A DNA stretch of 8,159 nt from an uncultured Caryophanales bacterium (GCA_937895315.1 CALAWM010000105.1:1-8159), one strand, 5' to 3'; shown: positions 1-5,211, counted from the first letter of the stretch. The notes: generated from the letters alone by a model not told the origin. Program-made: numbers and translations.

Positions 1-690
1 ATGAATGAAAAAGATGCATTTACCATTATGGAAAGTGTTCGTAAAGGAAAGGGAGTTGAAGAAGCCCTGGAAAATCGGATGCGGGTCGCCGGCATTCCTG
101 ATTTCTATATAGAATCTTGTAAAAAAATTGAATATTTATTCCCGCGTGCCCACGCGACAGCCTATGTTATCATGGCGGTCAAAGTCGCTTGGTTTAAACT
201 TTATTACCCACTTGAATATTACGCCACATTCTTTACAATTCGCGGTGATAGTTTTGATTTAAAAACCATGATCAGTGGCGCTGATGAAATTCTTAAAGTA
301 TTAAATGAATTCCAAGAAGAAAGACAAAAACAAGAACTTAATAACCGCGATCTAAATATTATTGAAAACCTACAATTAACGCTTGAAATGCTAAATCGTG
401 GTTATAAGTTATCAAATATTGATATATATCGAAGTATGGCTCGTGAATTTATTGTCGATAAAGAAAACAACCAAATTATTCCGCCCTTTATCGTTATTCG
501 GGCTTTAGGAGAAGCGGCCGCTGAAAGTGTCGTGGAAGCCAGAAAGAATGGTGAATTCTTATCAATTGAAGATCTTGTTGACCGTACAAGACTTAATACT
601 TCAAATATTGAAAACTTAAAAGAACTAGGAGCCCTTGAAGGACTCCCCGAAAGTAATCAAATTAGTCTATTCGACTTTGGTGAATGGTAA
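1..690 (+). CDS. polC: DNA polymerase III alpha subunit, PolC type (C-terminal part)
   Basis: Catalytic subunit of the replicative DNA polymerase of low-GC Gram-positive bacteria. Only about the last 229 residues are present; the family is about 1,440 residues, so the polymerase active-site aspartates and the exonuclease lie upstream. The ATG at base 1 is an internal Met at the window edge, not the start, because residues 7-80 (IMESVRKGKG, SCKKIEYLFPRAHATAYV, YYATFF) match the fingers/C-terminal region of Bacillus-type PolC from memory. Residues 160-215 match the C-terminal tail (IPPF, ALGEAAAESVVEAR, GEFLSIEDL, ELGALEGLP). Residues 220-224, QISLF, fit the sliding-clamp binding motif; five residues (DFGEW) follow it, whereas the Bacillus protein, as I recall it, ends at the motif. 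It stops with TAA one base before the end of a convergent gene, and its probable terminator lies inside that gene. Confidence 0.97.
   Translation: MNEKDAFTIMESVRKGKGVEEALENRMRVAGIPDFYIESCKKIEYLFPRAHATAYVIMAVKVAWFKLYYPLEYYATFFTIRGDSFDLKTMISGADEILKVLNEFQEERQKQELNNRDLNIIENLQLTLEMLNRGYKLSNIDIYRSMAREFIVDKENNQIIPPFIVIRALGEAAAESVVEARKNGEFLSIEDLVDRTRLNTSNIENLKELGALEGLPESNQISLFDFGEW
610..646 (-). terminator. Probable intrinsic terminator of the 692-1549 gene, inside polC
   Basis: Read on the minus strand, 646-628 forms GGAGTCCT-TCA-AGGGCTCC, an 8-bp stem with one G-U pair and a 3-base loop. It is followed by the U-rich tail TAGTTCTTTTAAGTTTTC. On the plus strand the same position is an A-C mismatch (bases 632 and 642), so the hairpin is better formed in minus-strand RNA, as expected for a terminator of the leftward gene. 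The tail is interrupted by non-U bases and the coding sequence of polC constrains the site, so confidence is moderate. Confidence 0.5.
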
Positions 691-691
691 A

Positions 692-1549
692 TTAATCAAT
701 AAACTTGACGATATGATAAAAGGCGTCAAGTTTTTCTTTTGCCAAGAAAACTTTATGAAATTCAGCAATAACGAGATATTTATATGCTTCAACATAGCGT
801 TCTTTGCCCATTGTATTAGCGTTTAAATAGGCATCACTTAAGGGAATTAACACTTGATGGAAATCTAATTCAATCCCTATTTTTAATAGATCAATTTTTA
901 GCCCTGGATTTGTTGTTAATCTTGATAAATAGACTAAATAATTAGTGATAATTTCTTTTGACGCAATATTTAAGAGCATATTAATGTAGATATTGATTAC
1001 TTTGAAGTCTTTGCCGTTTTTCACGCTTTCTTCTAAAAGTAATTTGGTGGCGTAAGTAACACCAGCTTTATTCAATAGTTCAACAATATCTTGATATTCT
1101 TTTTTCATGAAGGAAGGGTTATTTTTTAGTACCCAAAGTAAAGTTAAGACTTCTTTATCCTTAACCCCTTTTGCAATGCCTTTTTTAATTTCATCATGCG
1201 ACAAATCATTATTAAGGAAAAGGGTAATAAAAGATTTATAAGGATAACGTGGATGTTTCTTTAAAAGTGCAAGAATTTCTAATTTATAGCCTTTTTGCAA
1301 GGTATTTCCGCCAAAAATCATGAATAACACATATAAAAGGGGATGATTTCTTTTAATTTCATTAAGGCTTTTTCGACTTATTTTATATTCATTTTTAACT
1401 GTGAGAAAGTCATTTCGAATATAATTTATATAAAGTTCGTTATAAGTTTTCAGATATTCACTTTCACCATCATAGTGATTCAAGACATGCAAAAGTTGCT
1501 CAAGCGCGGTTTCTATATTTCCCTTTTTATGATTTAAAAGTTTTATCAT
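692..1549 (-). CDS. Hypothetical helical-repeat protein, 285 aa
   Basis: I do not recognise this protein. It is 285 residues, rich in Leu, Ile, Lys and Asn, with no signal peptide and no clear membrane span, so probably cytoplasmic. The pattern of short amphipathic helices suggests an alpha-solenoid (TPR or Sel1-like) fold. Residues about 231-268 (IPLSDAYLN, then RYVEAYKYLVIAEFHK) resemble a single Sel1-like repeat, with alanine/leucine-containing helix A and an EAYKYL helix B. The ATG at 1549 is the first possible start, since an in-frame TAA lies 6 to 4 bases upstream. No Shine-Dalgarno sequence precedes it, but a -35/-10 pair does, implying a very short leader. It converges on polC with one base between the stop codons. 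Its codons are more AT-rich than those of the thiolase operon. A role as a protein-interaction scaffold would be a guess. Confidence 0.82.
   Translation of the reverse strand: MIKLLNHKKGNIETALEQLLHVLNHYDGESEYLKTYNELYINYIRNDFLTVKNEYKISRKSLNEIKRNHPLLYVLFMIFGGNTLQKGYKLEILALLKKHPRYPYKSFITLFLNNDLSHDEIKKGIAKGVKDKEVLTLLWVLKNNPSFMKKEYQDIVELLNKAGVTYATKLLLEESVKNGKDFKVINIYINMLLNIASKEIITNYLVYLSRLTTNPGLKIDLLKIGIELDFHQVLIPLSDAYLNANTMGKERYVEAYKYLVIAEFHKVFLAKEKLDAFYHIVKFID
701..740 (+). terminator. Intrinsic terminator of polC
   Basis: A perfect 10-bp inverted repeat, AAACTTGACG at 701-710 and CGTCAAGTTT at 724-733, is followed by TTCTTTT with the T run beginning in the stem. It lies 10 bases after the polC stop, in the right orientation for polC. 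It overlaps the last 15 or so codons of the opposing gene. The minus-strand side lacks a comparable T tract, so it should act mainly rightward. Confidence 0.85.
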
Positions 1550-1563
1550 TATTTAATTTTACC

Positions 1564-1592
1564 ATTATTCAAAGTAATATTTAGCTTTTCAA
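1564..1592 (-). promoter_or_regulatory. Putative promoter of the 692-1549 gene
   Basis: On the minus strand there is TTGAAA (1592-1587), a 17-base spacer, then AATAAT (1569-1564). The first differs from the sigma-A -35 consensus at one base, the second from the -10 consensus at one base. Only 14 bases separate the -10 from the ATG, so transcription would begin about 7 bases before the start codon, leaving no room for a ribosome site. AT-rich DNA produces such matches by chance, hence moderate confidence. Confidence 0.5.
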
Positions 1593-1658
1593 AAATATTT
1601 TTTTACAATGACTTCTTGACGTTGCTATTATTTACATTTGATTGGTCATTATTTTATT

Positions 1659-1685
1659 TTGAAAAGATAATAAAAAGCGTATAAT
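1659..1685 (+). promoter_or_regulatory. Putative promoter of the tRNA gene
   Basis: A perfect -10 TATAAT (1680-1685) lies 11 bases before the first base of the mature tRNA, so the primary transcript would carry only about a 5-base leader. Upstream, TTGAAA (1659-1664) gives a short 15-base spacer. TTTTGA (1657-1662) gives 17 bases but a poorer match. The -10 is convincing by position; the -35 is uncertain. Confidence 0.6.
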
Positions 1686-1696
1686 ACTAATGCAGT

Positions 1697-1773
1697 CGGG
1701 ATGTAGCACAGCTTGGTAGTGCGTCTGGTTCGGGACCAGAAGGTCGCAGGTTCGAATCCTGTCATTCCGACCA
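1697..1773 (+). tRNA. trnP: tRNA-Pro, anticodon CGG
   Basis: A complete 77-base cloverleaf with encoded CCA. The acceptor CGGGATG (1697-1703) pairs with CATTCCG (1763-1769) with one G-U pair. The D stem is GCAC/GTGC (1706-1709, 1719-1722). The anticodon stem TCTGG/CCAGA (1724-1728, 1736-1740) closes the loop TTCGGGA with anticodon CGG at 1731-1733. The variable loop is AGGTC. The T stem GCAGG/CCTGT with one G-U pair closes the loop TTCGAAT. The discriminator is A, followed by CCA at 1771-1773. The C1-G72 pair, A73 and the GG at anticodon positions 35-36 are proline identity features. It reads CCG codons, which do occur in the window, for example in polC. No clear terminator follows apart from TTTTTATT, so read-through into the lipoprotein gene is possible. 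Confidence 0.96.
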
Positions 1774-1811
1774 TTTTTATTAGGGTCAACACAAATTAGA
1801 AATTATTTAGT

Positions 1812-1817
1812 TATAAT
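1812..1817 (+). promoter_or_regulatory. Possible -10 box for the lipoprotein gene
   Basis: TATAAT lies 59 bases before the lipoprotein ATG. No recognisable -35 occurs 16-18 bases upstream and there is no TG extension, so this may be chance in AT-rich DNA. Otherwise the gene could be transcribed by read-through from the tRNA promoter. Nothing else is evident in 1774-1861. Confidence 0.3.
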
Positions 1818-1876
1818 GGAATTAGATTAGAAGATATATTACGAAATAATTACTTGTTTTGAAAAGAGGGCAAACT

Positions 1877-2209
1877 ATGAAAAAGAATTTCCTTGCAATC
1901 AATACTGGATTTATCTTTCTTTTATCATTGGTGTCGTGCGCTAATGTGAAAAAATATTCACTTACAATTATTGATGAAGAAAAGAAAATAATTGATGTCT
2001 TACCTTCAGCGGTAACAAAGAAATTTCGGGCTGGCACTAAGATTACAATGTATAGTTACCCAATTAATGATGCTTCGCTAAGTATGTATGTTGATGATGT
2101 TTTCTACACAAATGGTGCTGCAATTGAAACCGATAACGGTTATCTTTGGGAATATAACTTTACAATGCCTGAAAAAGATACAACAGTGAAGTTTATTATT
2201 ACAACATAA
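1877..2209 (+). CDS. Small secreted lipoprotein, 110 aa
   Basis: A short basic start (MKK) is followed by a hydrophobic stretch (residues 5-19) and the lipobox L-V-S-C. Cys21 is therefore the expected diacylglycerol attachment site and the mature protein should sit on the outer face of the membrane. The remaining 90 residues look beta-rich. The region from Tyr27 to the end, closing with the FTMPEKDTTVKF pattern at 95-106, resembles one unit of the divergent InlB-type (Listeria-Bacteroides) beta-grasp repeat, whose copies typically end in FTMP-x-x-D-x-T-V. That assignment is from memory of the pattern. The chosen ATG has GAGGG (1866-1870) six bases upstream. An in-frame TTG at 1859 would add six residues and lacks a ribosome site. 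It stands alone, with a probable terminator 16 bases downstream. The specific function is unknown. Confidence 0.85.
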   Translation: MKKNFLAINTGFIFLLSLVSCANVKKYSLTIIDEEKKIIDVLPSAVTKKFRAGTKITMYSYPINDASLSMYVDDVFYTNGAAIETDNGYLWEYNFTMPEKDTTVKFIITT

Positions 2210-2224
2210 ATAAAATACGATACC

Positions 2225-2260
2225 TTTGCGAGATGATACTTGGCAAATATTTATTTTTCT
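2225..2260 (+). terminator. Probable intrinsic terminator of the lipoprotein gene
   Basis: TTTGCGAG (2225-2232) pairs with CTTGGCAAA (2239-2247) with one bulged G, around the loop ATGATA. The T-rich tail TTTATTTTTCT (2250-2260) follows. The stem has few GC pairs and a bulge, so strength is uncertain. Its 3' arm contains the -35 box of the next promoter. Confidence 0.5.
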
Positions 2261-2268
2261 CATAGAAT
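2240..2268 (+). promoter_or_regulatory. Putative promoter of the alpha/beta hydrolase gene
   Basis: TTGGCA (2240-2245), a 17-base spacer, then TAGAAT (2263-2268): each box differs from the sigma-A consensus at one base. Transcription would begin near 2275, giving a leader of roughly 13 bases that is almost only the AAGGAG ribosome site. Confidence 0.6.
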
Positions 2269-2287
2269 AGAAATAAGGAGAAAATAT

Positions 2288-3193
2288 ATGGAAATTAATC
2301 TTGAGAAAAAATTTGTTAGTCTTTCTAATGGTGAAAAACTAGCTTATGTGGAAAAAGGTGAAGGAGAAAAGACTTTACTCTTGATTCACGGGAATATGAG
2401 TAGCGGAATTCATTATTTACCGCTTATTAAAAGAATGCCTGATGATCTGCGGGTCATCGCTGTTGATTTAAGAGGCTTTGGTGATTCAAGTTATGAAAAA
2501 GAATTCAATCATCTTGACGAATTAGCAGAAGATGTCGCTTTATTCATTAAAGAGTTAGGACTTAAGACCCCGCTTGCAGTGGCCGGATGGTCGGCCGGCG
2601 GCGGTGTGGCGATGAGTTTAGCCAGTAAACACGCTGATTTGGTGGAAAAAGTAATCCTTATCAATAGCATGTCTTATCGCGGATTACCAATTTATGAAAA
2701 AGATGCGACCGGTCAAGCCGTACTAACTGCTCCATATAAAACTAAAGCAGAGATGGCTAAAGACCCAATTCAAGTTTTACCAATGCTTGACGCCTTAAAA
2801 AATAATAATGTTGACTTCATGAAATATATTTGGAATTTAACGATTTATACAGTTGGAAAACCAAGTGAAGAAGAAAATGATCTCTACATGAAAGAAACAT
2901 TTAAACAACGCTGTTTAGTGGACCTTGACTGGGCACTAACGCAGTTTAATCTAGGGGTTGGCGTTAATTATTCCTTTATTGAAGGCGATAAATCAATCAT
3001 CAATATGAAGGCCAAACTTTTATCAATTTATGGTCTAAATGACGTCGTTGTTCCCGAATTCATGGTCCGGGAAACAGTCGGTGCTTTAGGCAAAAAAGCC
3101 CACTTAATTACCTATAAAAAATGTGGACATAGTCCACTGGTTGATAAGCCGGATGATTTAGCAAAAGACGTCTTAGCGTTCCTTAACGAATAA
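2288..3193 (+). CDS. Alpha/beta hydrolase, 301 aa
   Basis: A cytoplasmic serine hydrolase of the alpha/beta fold; no signal peptide. The oxyanion-hole strand ends LLLIHGN (30-36). The nucleophile elbow is G-W-S-A-G at 100-104 with Ser102. The acid is probably Asp252 in IYGLND and the base His281 in KKCGHSPL. Asp60 in the DLRGFGDS stretch (60-67) fits the usual strand 4 region. Residues about 135-230 form the variable cap, which sets substrate choice and is unreadable here. Such enzymes cleave esters, thioesters or C-C bonds. The ATG at 2288 is preferred because AAGGAG (2275-2280) lies seven bases before it; an upstream in-frame extension to 2240 has no ribosome site. It converges with tetR with 21 bases of overlap and has its own promoter, so it is not part of the thiolase operon, though a functional link through acyl substrates is possible. 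Confidence 0.93.
   Translation: MEINLEKKFVSLSNGEKLAYVEKGEGEKTLLLIHGNMSSGIHYLPLIKRMPDDLRVIAVDLRGFGDSSYEKEFNHLDELAEDVALFIKELGLKTPLAVAGWSAGGGVAMSLASKHADLVEKVILINSMSYRGLPIYEKDATGQAVLTAPYKTKAEMAKDPIQVLPMLDALKNNNVDFMKYIWNLTIYTVGKPSEEENDLYMKETFKQRCLVDLDWALTQFNLGVGVNYSFIEGDKSIINMKAKLLSIYGLNDVVVPEFMVRETVGALGKKAHLITYKKCGHSPLVDKPDDLAKDVLAFLNE
3114..3137 (-). terminator. Possible intrinsic terminator of tetR, inside the hydrolase gene
   Basis: Read leftward, GTGGAC (3137-3132), loop TAT and GTCCAC (3128-3123) form a perfect 6-bp stem. A, then TTTTTT (3121-3116), then AT follow. It lies 36 bases beyond the tetR stop codon, within the codons around the hydrolase catalytic His281. The stem is short but GC-rich with a good U tract. 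Confidence 0.55.
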
Positions 3194-3784
3194 GCCTTTT
3201 TCTAACGTATCAAATAAATTGTCGACGAGATGATCAATTGTCTCGTCGCTTTTTAAATTTGGTTCGAGCATTGTCACTTGAAGCCCGACAAAGTTACTAA
3301 TTCCCATGAGGGCATAACTAAGGGTTTGGAAGTTGGTTTCAAGGACTTCACCTTTCTTAAAAGCTTCATTTAATCCTTTGGTATAACGCGCGGCAAAGTC
3401 CGTATAGTAATTAATAAATAATGTTTTATCAACTTGCAAGGCTTGCCAAATAACAGTATAGACATGCGGGTAGTCGCGGATGTATTTAATAAAGGCTTTA
3501 ATCCCGGCGCGTTCGGCTTCTCTTCTTGTCTTTGATTGAAGAATGGCTTTGGTGGTGTGGGCTCTAATTTTATGACCTAATTCTTTAAGAACGTGATTAT
3601 AAAGGCTATATTTATCGGTAAAGTAAATATAAAAAGTGCCAACACTGACGCTTGCTTCACTAGCAATCTCGGCGATTGTCGTTTGGTGATAGCCTTTCGT
3701 GTGAAAAAGGGTAATGGCTGAATTGATGAGAGCATCAAAGGTTTTTTGCCCTCTTTTCGTAAGTGGTTTATTAATTCCATTCAT
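3173..3784 (-). CDS. TetR-family transcriptional regulator, 203 aa
   Basis: A one-component DNA-binding regulator, normally a ligand-released dimeric repressor. The N-terminal helix-turn-helix is clear: helix 1 at 12-29 (ALINSAITLFHTKG) and the recognition unit at 35-55 (TTIAEIASEASVSVGTFYIYF), which fits the TetR signature IAxxAGVSxGTxYxYF. Residues about 75-200 are the helical ligand and dimer domain, with the aromatic-rich stretch YPHVYTVIWQAL at 105-116; the ligand cannot be read. Length is typical. The ATG at 3784 lacks a Shine-Dalgarno sequence but has TATAAT only nine bases upstream, suggesting a leaderless or nearly leaderless message. It is divergent from the thiolase operon across a 195-bp region with two palindromes, so it most likely controls that operon, perhaps itself, with an acyl-CoA or related ligand (inference). 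It overlaps the hydrolase 3' end by 21 bases. Confidence 0.95.
   Translation of the reverse strand: MNGINKPLTKRGQKTFDALINSAITLFHTKGYHQTTIAEIASEASVSVGTFYIYFTDKYSLYNHVLKELGHKIRAHTTKAILQSKTRREAERAGIKAFIKYIRDYPHVYTVIWQALQVDKTLFINYYTDFAARYTKGLNEAFKKGEVLETNFQTLSYALMGISNFVGLQVTMLEPNLKSDETIDHLVDNLFDTLEKGLFVKER
3223..3254 (+). terminator. Intrinsic terminator of the hydrolase gene, inside tetR
   Basis: A perfect 8-bp inverted repeat, CGACGAGA (3223-3230) and TCTCGTCG (3241-3248), surrounds a 10-base loop and is followed by CTTTTT. It begins 30 bases after the hydrolase stop and lies inside the 3' coding part of the opposing tetR gene. The leftward side has no good T tract, so tetR should be spared. 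Confidence 0.8.
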
Positions 3785-3793
3785 AACAAACGT

Positions 3794-3799
3794 ATTATA
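3794..3799 (-). promoter_or_regulatory. Putative -10 box of tetR
   Basis: A perfect TATAAT on the minus strand sits nine bases before the tetR ATG. Transcription would begin about two or three bases before, or at, the start codon. The expected -35 position (3822-3817, TATCTT) is a poor match, so the promoter may be weak or activator-dependent. Confidence 0.5.
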
Positions 3800-3831
3800 T
3801 CAATAAATGCAAAAAAAAGATATTAAAGGCC

Positions 3832-3855
3832 AAACATGAACATATATTCACGTTT
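3832..3855. promoter_or_regulatory. Palindromic operator 1 (probable TetR site)
   Basis: AAACATGAA, six bases (CATATA), TTCACGTTT. The nine-base arms match as inverted repeats at 8 of 9 positions, and four of the six central bases are also symmetric. It sits in the intergenic region between tetR and the thiolase operon, 48 bases upstream of the tetR start codon. Confidence 0.72.
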
Positions 3856-3864
3856 ATTTTATGC

Positions 3865-3888
3865 AAACATGAAGAACCATTCACATTG
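3865..3888. promoter_or_regulatory. Palindromic operator 2 (probable TetR site)
   Basis: AAACATGAA, six bases (GAACCA), TTCACATTG. The left arm is identical to that of operator 1 and the first five bases of the right arm (TTCAC) are also identical, with the same 6-base spacer; the arms match each other at 6 of 9 positions. It starts 33 bases after operator 1 starts, about three helical turns, and ends three bases before the TTGACA -35 box of the thiolase operon. Confidence 0.68.
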
Positions 3889-3891
3889 TGC

Positions 3892-3920
3892 TTGACAGCC
3901 GATTTTCTTTTTGTAAAAAT
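3892..3920 (+). promoter_or_regulatory. Putative promoter of the thiolase operon
   Basis: A perfect -35 TTGACA (3892-3897), a 17-base spacer, and AAAAAT (3915-3920), preceded by TG at 3912-3913 as an extended -10. The -10 keeps A2 and T6 of TATAAT but differs at two positions. Transcription would begin near 3927, giving a leader of about 53 bases before the ATG at 3980, which has a strong AGGAGG (3966-3971) eight bases upstream. Confidence 0.6.
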
Positions 3921-3979
3921 TAATGTATAGATTTACATAGAAGCCCTTTTTGTTAAGGCACTATTAGGAGGAATAAATA

Positions 3980-5185
3980 ATGCAAAAAGTCTTTATTGTC
4001 GCAGCCAAAAGAACTGCTGTCGGATCATTTTTAGGCAGCCTTAAAAATGTACATCCAGCAGATTTAGGAGCCGTCTTAGTTAAAGACGTTTTAGACACCA
4101 CAAAATTAACAGGAAAAGAAATTGATGAAGTCATTATCGGTAATATTTTAAGTGCCGGACTTGGTCAAGGCATTGGCCGGCAAATTGCCGTCAAAGGTGG
4201 CGTTGATCAAAGCATTCCTGCCTATAGTTTAAATATGCTTTGCGGAAGCGGCATGAAAGCCGTTATTAATGCTTACACAAGTATCGGCGCCGGTTTAAAT
4301 CACCTCGTCCTTGCTGGTGGGGTGGAAAGTATGTCACGCGCCCCTTATCTCATGGATCCCAATGTCCGGGGTGGCATTAAAATGGGTGACGTTGTTAGTA
4401 AAGACCATATGTTAGTCGATGGCTTAACTGATGCCTTCCATAATGTCCACATGGGTATTACGGCCGAAAACATTGCCGAAAAACATAATTTAACGAGAGA
4501 AGAGCAAGATGCTTTTGCCCTTAACTCCCAACATAAAGCCATTGCCGCGGTTGACGCTGATCGGTTTAAAGAAGAAATCGTTCCGCTAACCGTCAAAGTG
4601 GGTCGTGAAGAAGTTGTGTTTGCTAAAGATGAATATCCAAATCGCACCACCAACTTAGAAAAATTAGCGAAACTTCGTCCTGCCTTCAAAAAAGATGGAA
4701 CCGTTACTGCCGGTAACGCCAGCGGAATTAATGATGGCGCAAGTTTATTATTATTGGCCAGTGAAGAAGCCCTTAAAAAATATAACTTAACGCCACTTGC
4801 CGAAGTCGTCGGTGTTGGTCAAGCTGGGGTTGATCCCCTTTACATGGGCTTAGGTCCAGTTCCTGCCATCGCTAATGCATTAAAATCATCAAAATTATCT
4901 TTAAAAGATATTGAATTATTAGAACTTAACGAAGCCTTTGCCGCCCAAAGTTTAGGCGTCGTTAAAGAATTAAGTCTTGAACACGGTGAAAGTGTTGAAG
5001 CAATCATGAACCGCACGAACGTCAATGGCGGCGCAATTGCCCTTGGTCATGCTGTCGGTAATAGCGGCTCACGGATCATTGTTACCCTCGTCCACGAAAT
5101 GGCGAAACGAAATGCCAAATTAGGGCTCGCCTCACTATGTATTGGTGGCGGTATGGGAACTGCGGTCATCATTAAAAGAATTTAA
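3980..5185 (+). CDS. Acetyl-CoA C-acetyltransferase (thiolase), 401 aa
   Basis: Cytosolic thiolase of the acetoacetyl-CoA type (ThlA/AtoB-like). It condenses two acetyl-CoA to acetoacetyl-CoA, or runs in reverse to split 3-oxoacyl-CoA. The acyl-accepting cysteine is Cys88 in NMLCGSGMKAV. The second active-site set is Asn318 in LNEAF, His356 in ALGHAVG, and the acid/base Cys387 in LCIGGGMGTA. The stretch MGITAEN (158-164) is typical. Residue 357 is Ala, where family members I recall have Pro (GHP). Length is slightly above the usual 390-395. The start is set by AGGAGG eight bases upstream. It is the first gene of the operon, 26 bases ahead of the dehydrogenase. Condensation is the more usual role when it is paired with a 3-oxoacyl reductase, but breakdown of an imported acid is equally compatible with the Liv genes. 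Confidence 0.95.
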   Translation: MQKVFIVAAKRTAVGSFLGSLKNVHPADLGAVLVKDVLDTTKLTGKEIDEVIIGNILSAGLGQGIGRQIAVKGGVDQSIPAYSLNMLCGSGMKAVINAYTSIGAGLNHLVLAGGVESMSRAPYLMDPNVRGGIKMGDVVSKDHMLVDGLTDAFHNVHMGITAENIAEKHNLTREEQDAFALNSQHKAIAAVDADRFKEEIVPLTVKVGREEVVFAKDEYPNRTTNLEKLAKLRPAFKKDGTVTAGNASGINDGASLLLLASEEALKKYNLTPLAEVVGVGQAGVDPLYMGLGPVPAIANALKSSKLSLKDIELLELNEAFAAQSLGVVKELSLEHGESVEAIMNRTNVNGGAIALGHAVGNSGSRIIVTLVHEMAKRNAKLGLASLCIGGGMGTAVIIKRI

Positions 5186-5211
5186 AAAATAAAAGGAGAT
5201 ATAAATTATTT

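Noticed and set aside
1..3. ATG at the first base as the start of a 229-residue protein
   Set aside because: The sequence from residue 7 on matches the interior of PolC; the gene clearly continues upstream of the window.
1607..1650. Inverted repeat AATGAC / GTCATT upstream of the tRNA
   Set aside because: A 6-bp stem with a loop of more than 30 bases and no U tract; too weak to call an operator or terminator.
1697..1773. tRNA 3' end as an attachment site of an integrated element
   Set aside because: No repeat of the tRNA 3' end, integrase or other mobile gene is seen in the window.
1801..1851. Inverted repeat AATTATTT / AAATAATT before the lipoprotein
   Set aside because: AT-only arms 35 bases apart are expected by chance in such DNA.
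1822..2037. Minus-strand frame of 71 residues opposite the lipoprotein gene
   Set aside because: The plus strand has a ribosome site, signal peptide and lipobox; the opposing frame has none of these.
3883..3890. CACATTGTG-like mini palindrome before the -35, considered as a separate regulator site
   Set aside because: It is part of the right arm of operator 2 and only four bases per arm.
3943..3959. Small hairpin GCC(C)TT / AAGGC in the thiolase leader, considered as an attenuator
   Set aside because: Only five pairs with a bulge, no following U tract and no competing structure; the leader is too short for a known riboswitch.
4345..4689. Minus-strand open frames inside the thiolase, dehydrogenase, condensing-enzyme and livH genes
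   Set aside because: They have no ribosome sites, no recognisable motifs, and lie opposite genes with clear catalytic motifs; they follow from codon bias.
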